Below are positions 6,362 to 10,214 of a stretch of DNA of 10,214 nucleotides, piece by piece (the stretch's first letter is position 1; each line of letters starts with the position of its first letter). The notes below the pieces were generated by a model that saw nothing but the letters and a program-made list of their open reading frames with translations, was not told where the DNA came from and made no database searches. This stretch comes from Nitrososphaeria archaeon. GTDB taxonomy: Archaea > Thermoproteota > Nitrososphaeria > Conexivisphaerales > UBA164. Location of the stretch: assembly GCA_029775955.1 (NCBI GenBank), contig JARVJW010000059.1:1-10214 (forward strand), in the 5' to 3' direction. The position numbers were made by a program, and so were the translations under genes.

Positions 6362-7662
6362 AGGTTCATATCAAGTTTGCCGGGCAAGCAATTCAATCTG
6401 TAATTGATTGTGCAAAGCAAAACTTTCCTGGATATGTCGAATTTGGTGAGGGGGGTGATAAGGTAAGTTCTGCACTGCTTGTCATAGGCAATGGGATAGC
6501 TGATAAAGCCTATGCTGTAACCGAATCTATAGACTCTGCAGGGATGAGAGAGGAAGAGCTGCTGTTCCACCTGTGCGCAAAGCTTGGCAAGTTGTCCAAG
6601 TCTGACGCAATAACTGCCAAGGTCGAGTCCATGCTCTCCAGCCCAACCCTTTCTAGAAGGGAACTCATAACTGGGATAAAAAGTGGCTTCAGGGTGTTTT
6701 CAGATTACCCTTTGGTCTTTGATGGTATATGTGAAGCAAAGTATGGATGTACTAAATGCATTGATTCCTGCCCTGAAAACGCCCTAAAATTAGAAGGGGC
6801 ACTTAAGCTGGACAGCGACAAATGCACAAAGTGTGGGCTGTGCGCAGGCAAATGTCCAGTCGGTGCTATACAGATGCCAGCATTTTCTGAAGATGCATTC
6901 ATTGGTATGATTGAAGGCATGAACAAGGTCAATTTAGAAAGAAAATCGTTGATGCTGACTACTGTAGAAACAAAAGCTGAGCCGTGGGTTCATGTAGAGC
7001 ATCTGAGCAGCCTTGACGTCGTTAACACAAGGTGGATAGCTATGACTCTTGCCTCTGGAATAAATTTGATTATGCAGGGGAAGATAAACGAGGAAATCAG
7101 GAAATCAGCTCAAGCATTGGGGAGAAAAGTTACGGAAAAGGAAGATTATATTGAAATTGAAAGCATCATTGAAAACACTGTTCCAGGATTTAGCAGCTTT
7201 GACAGTTGGTTCAATTACATATCATCAATAAATGCACTGAAGGTGTCCCATGTGGAAGGGCTACGAATAACTGATATTAAAGTTTCAGATACATGCACTC
7301 TTTGCGGTGCGTGCGCATCACAGTGCCCTCATGCAGCGTTTAAGATAGACCAGTCAGGAAAGCTCATGTTCAACCCAGCAGAATGCACTGGCTGTGGGCT
7401 CTGCGCCAAGGTTTGCCCTGAGGGGTCAATAACTTTGGAAGAGCAAAAGGAACTCAGCCTTGGGATGAAGGAAATTTATAACGACGAAATAATTAGGTGT
7501 GCGCGCTGCGGCAAGCCGATTTACACGAAAAAGTTCTACATGCATATGGTGTCAAGGATCGGAAAGGAGGACCCAATGCTGAAATATTGCAATGAATGCA
7601 AGCAGAGAATTATATATGAAAGCCTCTTTGGTAATGTTAAAAAGGTTAAAAAAGCGATTTAA
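6358..7662 (+). CDS. Polyferredoxin with four FeS motifs and a C-terminal zinc-knuckle-like CxxC pair
   Basis: This 434-residue soluble protein has no signal peptide or membrane segment and is likely cytoplasmic. Residues 1-110 show no cluster motif. Two ferredoxin-type motifs follow: C125/C131/C134/C138, whose first spacing is unusual (C-x5-C), and C156/C159/C162/C166. A middle domain (about 190-300) contains EPWVHVEHLSSLDVVNTRWI and LASGINLIM. This faintly recalls the hydrogenase iron-sulfur (MvhD-like) fold, but that is only an impression. A second ferredoxin pair is C313/C316/C319/C323 and C343/C346/C349/C353. The protein ends with C381-ARC384-GKPIYTKKF and C411-NEC414, a CxxC...CxxC layout like a zinc ribbon or rubredoxin-type site. 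It is tied to the chaperone gene by an ATGA overlap, so a role in electron supply, or in maturation of the molybdoenzyme, is plausible. The exact family is not recognised. Confidence 0.85.
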   Translation: MKVHIKFAGQAIQSVIDCAKQNFPGYVEFGEGGDKVSSALLVIGNGIADKAYAVTESIDSAGMREEELLFHLCAKLGKLSKSDAITAKVESMLSSPTLSRRELITGIKSGFRVFSDYPLVFDGICEAKYGCTKCIDSCPENALKLEGALKLDSDKCTKCGLCAGKCPVGAIQMPAFSEDAFIGMIEGMNKVNLERKSLMLTTVETKAEPWVHVEHLSSLDVVNTRWIAMTLASGINLIMQGKINEEIRKSAQALGRKVTEKEDYIEIESIIENTVPGFSSFDSWFNYISSINALKVSHVEGLRITDIKVSDTCTLCGACASQCPHAAFKIDQSGKLMFNPAECTGCGLCAKVCPEGSITLEEQKELSLGMKEIYNDEIIRCARCGKPIYTKKFYMHMVSRIGKEDPMLKYCNECKQRIIYESLFGNVKKVKKAI

Positions 7663-7665
7663 AGC

Positions 7666-8802
7666 ATGACACTTATAAAGGACGAGGAAGCCGAAAGGCT
7701 GATAGATGGTCTGCCCCTCAAAATGCCAAGGGTGAAAAGTGTAAGTACATGCAATGCAGTCAATATGCTATCCTCCGAAAATGTAACGTCGCCATCTGAC
7801 TTGCCTGAAAATGGCATAGCTGCGCAGGACGGCTATGCAATCAACATCATGGATGGTGCAATGAACTATACGGTAAAGGATTCTGCAGTTGAACTCAAGC
7901 CCGGCGAAGCAACTTATGTTGGAACCGGCTGGACTATACCCAGTGGCGCAAACTCAGTAATAAGAATTGAGTCAGCAAAAGTTGACGGTAACAAACTGTT
8001 TCCCATCAAGGACCCAAAGCCATGGGGTGACATTGAGATGTCAGGAGATGATGTAAAGAGGGGGTCAATCATTATTGAGAGGGGTAAAATGATAACCCCC
8101 TATCATATATCGCTGTTTTCCGCTCTTGGATTAAGAAAGGTCAAAGTGTTTGACCTGCGCGTTGGAATTATAAATGTTGGTGACGAAATAGTTAAATGTA
8201 ATTCTCCAAAGAAAGGAATAAGGGATTCCATAACCCCACTCCTGAAGGGCTTGATGCCGTTTGCCAGTTTCAGAACTGCCCATGCTCCCGATGACAAGAC
8301 CAAAATAGTAAGCCTGATAGAGCGTTTTTCCAGAGCCTGTGATTTAGTGATGACGATTGGAGGGTCTTCAGTGGGCAAAAAGGACCTCACAAAGGATGCA
8401 ATAAAGGATGTGGGCGAAATAGTATTTGAGGGGGTTCAGACAAACATAGTAAAGAGGGGCGGCGTAGGTTTTGTAAATGGCACGCCCGTGCTATCGCTGC
8501 CTGGCAGGATAGTTTCAGCAGTTACCGTGTTTCATGTACATGGCCTTCACATAATTTCAAAGTTGGTTGGGTCTGAGTTGAGGAAATATGGCGAAGTATC
8601 GCTGTCAGAGGGCATTGTTGTGAGGCACAGCATGAACTCCACCTTTCTATTTAAAGTAGAAGACAATAGCGCAACGCCATTAAAGTGGGGCGCTGGTCTC
8701 TACAGTCAAATTATAAAGGCTAATGCATTTGCAAGGCTTGAAAGAAACAGAGATTATAGTAAAGGGGAAAAGATCAGAATTCAATTCTTGATTAAAAGCT
8801 AG
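7666..8802 (+). CDS. moeA: MoeA-like molybdopterin molybdenumtransferase, divergent and short
   Basis: This 378-residue protein matches MoeA, which inserts molybdate (or tungstate) into adenylylated molybdopterin. AAQDGYAI (52-59) corresponds to the SAMDGYA active-site loop with its Asp, and IPSGANSVIRIE (91-102) to the PxGADAVV-x-E segment. GSIIIERGKMITPYHISLFS (133-152) is followed by VGIINVGDEIV (166-176). GGSSVGKKD (232-240) matches GG-x-S-x-G-x2-D of the MoCF domain. Oddities are the loss of the KPGKP motif, here KRGGVGF (263-269), and LPGRIVSA (278-285) in place of the usual LPGNPVSA. It is about 30 residues shorter than E. coli MoeA, partly from deletion around the KPGKP region. It starts 3 bases after the polyferredoxin stop with no clear Shine-Dalgarno. 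It may be a MoeA adapted to this enzyme or to tungsten. Confidence 0.85.
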   Translation: MTLIKDEEAERLIDGLPLKMPRVKSVSTCNAVNMLSSENVTSPSDLPENGIAAQDGYAINIMDGAMNYTVKDSAVELKPGEATYVGTGWTIPSGANSVIRIESAKVDGNKLFPIKDPKPWGDIEMSGDDVKRGSIIIERGKMITPYHISLFSALGLRKVKVFDLRVGIINVGDEIVKCNSPKKGIRDSITPLLKGLMPFASFRTAHAPDDKTKIVSLIERFSRACDLVMTIGGSSVGKKDLTKDAIKDVGEIVFEGVQTNIVKRGGVGFVNGTPVLSLPGRIVSAVTVFHVHGLHIISKLVGSELRKYGEVSLSEGIVVRHSMNSTFLFKVEDNSATPLKWGAGLYSQIIKANAFARLERNRDYSKGEKIRIQFLIKS

Positions 8803-9029
8803 AATAAACTAAGTAGCTTATGGAGGAGGAATGGGTTAGATTTATCAAAGGTGAGCAAGAAAACTCACTTCTTTACAGTACCTGTGTGAACATCTTATAA
8901 ATTTATCTAATTACCCGGGTGTGGGACACTATTCTTGCATGGTTACGGTGATGCCTTTTTAAATGTGTTTACTAATTTGTCAAATATTTTTTCAACATAA
9001 TTTAAGCGTTGCCACAAGGATGTATTACC
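8803..9029. other. Non-coding stretch after the operon
   Basis: No open frame of useful length is present. A small hairpin, AGGTGAG (8849-8855) with CTCACTT (8864-8870) and an 8-base loop, begins 46 bases after the moeA stop. An ACCCGGGT palindrome lies at 8913-8920, and GGGTGTGGGACAC starts at 8917, a sequence that could be the end of a transposable element. No matching inverted copy is seen before the window ends. T-runs further on may end transcription. Confidence 0.4.
8956..8992 (+). terminator. Possible archaeal T-run terminator of the operon
   Basis: Two T-runs, TTTTT at 8956-8960 and TTTTTT at 8987-8992, lie in an A/T-rich stretch about 150-190 bases after the last operon gene. Archaeal RNA polymerase commonly stops at such runs in the non-template strand without a hairpin. 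The distance is somewhat long, so the assignment is tentative. Confidence 0.3.
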
Positions 9030-10142
9030 ATGAGGCTCCCCAACCACAAGGAGATACTTGTCCAAATCCTATACAGCTTGCACAGCTTTATGACGGCAAC
9101 GCTTAGATTCAGTTTATAAGTGCCCTAACTGCAATTTATGTAAGGAGGATAGGTTCATTTGCAAGGCTGATAACTGATTTGTGGATGTAAGGCTTCAGAG
9201 TGCATAGATTGCAGGAAGTCGTGACAGGCCCATTCTATCCTGGGACAATTAACAGGTCATCAATAGATAGTTTAGTACTTGCACTTTCAAAGAATGGCTC
9301 ATCATACTATGTGGAGAACATGCTGCCATGGGAATACAAGTTAGCAGCGATGCCATATTGAAATACATTTGCTGACAGGGGGAGGGCCCATCTAGTGAGG
9401 GATGGGCTTTACGTCATAGACATGATTCAATTGCTTTTCGGGGTTAAGAACGCAAAGGAGCTATCTGGTAGGCTTGAGTCATGTACTGAAGAAGCATATC
9501 CAAGGGTTAAGAAGCTAATGGAGGAGGTAGGGTTAACCCTGAGCTCAAGAGGCAGTTGATGGAAAGGTCAGGTTTTCAGATTCGTTCACCTTAGCACTAT
9601 CATACCTTCCATGGCATACTCCTTGTGGCAAAGATGCTCTTCAACGAATTGCTTGCATAGATACTTGCTCTTGAGGGCACTTAACGTAACAGAAGAGCTA
9701 CAATAGCATGAATCATGTGCTTGACCCCGTTCACAAAACTGAGGCATGATATATGTGGTTCAGGGATATGGTGAATAAGGCCAAAGAGAATGGAAAGTAA
9801 TGCATTAACACCTTCCCAGAAGAAAGCATGAAAGAAGGATGAAGGCCATTGATTAGCTTAAGGGGTACGCTAAGTATCAGGAAGAGGATACAGTGAAGTC
9901 GTTAAAGGAAAGGCATTCAGACTACTTTATATTCAAGGATCATATAACTTCAATGGAGGGCGGAGCTGGAGGTTAAATTGAATAAGGTTGCCCTTCATAA
10001 GGACCGACACAATGAGAGTATTCTTGTGGCAATAAGGGATTCAGTGTACACAATAAGTAAGGGAAAGCCGAGCCTGGCAAACAGAATTGAATTCTTCAGT
10101 TTTGCAAGGGTTAGAAACAGCCACGATGATCTTTATAAGTAG
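9030..10142 (+). pseudogene. Decayed coding sequence of unknown family (possible transposase remnant)
   Basis: No intact gene is found here, but plus-strand coding fragments can be read. An ATG at 9030 gives MRLPNHKEILVQILY. Next comes a Cys-rich run, YKCPNCNLCKEDRFICKADN (9115-9174), and in another frame CGCKASECIDC (from 9180). The frame 9191-9559 is open except for one TGA at 9359 and encodes FYPGTINRSSIDSLVLALSK, a helical stretch that could be a helix-turn-helix, and later VIDMIQLLFGVKNAKELSG. Several changes of frame and stops follow. From 9960 to the stop at 10140-10142 a clean 60-residue end is readable, beginning AELEVKLNKVALHKDRHNES and containing NRIEFFSFARVRNSHDDLYK. A zinc-binding N-terminus and possible DNA-binding helices next to repeats would suit a transposase, but no catalytic motif was identified. 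A decayed chromosomal gene, or two fused remnants, is also possible. Confidence 0.5.
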
Positions 10143-10214
10143 CTATAATATATATGAAGATAAAGGAAATACTGAAGGTGATAAAGCCATGAGCCATCCA
10201 TGGAAATCCAGGGG

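Noticed and set aside
8849..8870. Hairpin considered as an intrinsic terminator
   Set aside because: The stem is only seven pairs including a G-T pair, and no T-run follows directly. Archaeal termination depends mainly on T-runs.
8811..10144. Direct repeat AAGTAGCT at 8811-8818 and 10137-10144, considered as an 8-base target duplication
   Set aside because: No inverted repeats are found next to the two copies, and the right copy includes the stop codon of the remnant frame. Chance is the simpler explanation.
8803..10214. CRISPR array, tRNA or rRNA in the gene-poor end of the window
   Set aside because: No regularly spaced repeats, cloverleaf-like pattern or conserved rRNA stretch was seen.

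Overview
The window comes from an archaeon. Arginine is mostly AGG/AGA and isoleucine often ATA. Two genes have a GGTGA Shine-Dalgarno motif. The main operon has a TATA-like box about 26 bases before a start codon that lacks a Shine-Dalgarno, as in leaderless archaeal transcripts. Moderate GC and decayed insertion sequences would fit a Thermoplasmata-like or other acidophilic lineage, but the sequence does not fix the taxon.

The layout has four parts. (1) Positions 2-187 hold the 3' end of a membrane protein gene whose last codons lie inside an insertion sequence. (2) Positions about 157-1180 hold a decayed IS630-family element with a TA target duplication, terminal inverted repeats and a minus-strand transposase broken by several frameshifts and a lost catalytic aspartate. 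(3) Positions 1184-8802 hold a promoter with a palindromic operator-like site and a tight six-gene plus-strand operon: Tat-exported molybdopterin oxidoreductase, four-cluster ferredoxin subunit, NrfD-type membrane anchor, TorD-like chaperone, polyferredoxin with a terminal zinc-knuckle-like CxxC pair, and a MoeA-like protein. (4) Positions 8803-10214 hold no intact gene: a non-coding stretch with T-runs, then about 1.1 kb of badly decayed coding sequence of unknown origin.

The first three operon genes should form a complex-iron-sulfur molybdoenzyme. The catalytic subunit and its ferredoxin partner would be carried out of the cell together by the Tat system and docked to the NrfD protein, which exchanges electrons with the quinone pool. 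The chaperone would hold the catalytic subunit until its cofactor is inserted. The MoeA-like protein probably takes part in loading molybdenum or tungsten into molybdopterin. The polyferredoxin is the least expected member and could be a cytoplasmic electron carrier or a maturation factor. The substrate cannot be read from the sequence. The catalytic subunit has a His-x3-Cys-x3-Cys FeS motif like NarG and the type II subfamily, yet is paired with an NrfD anchor.
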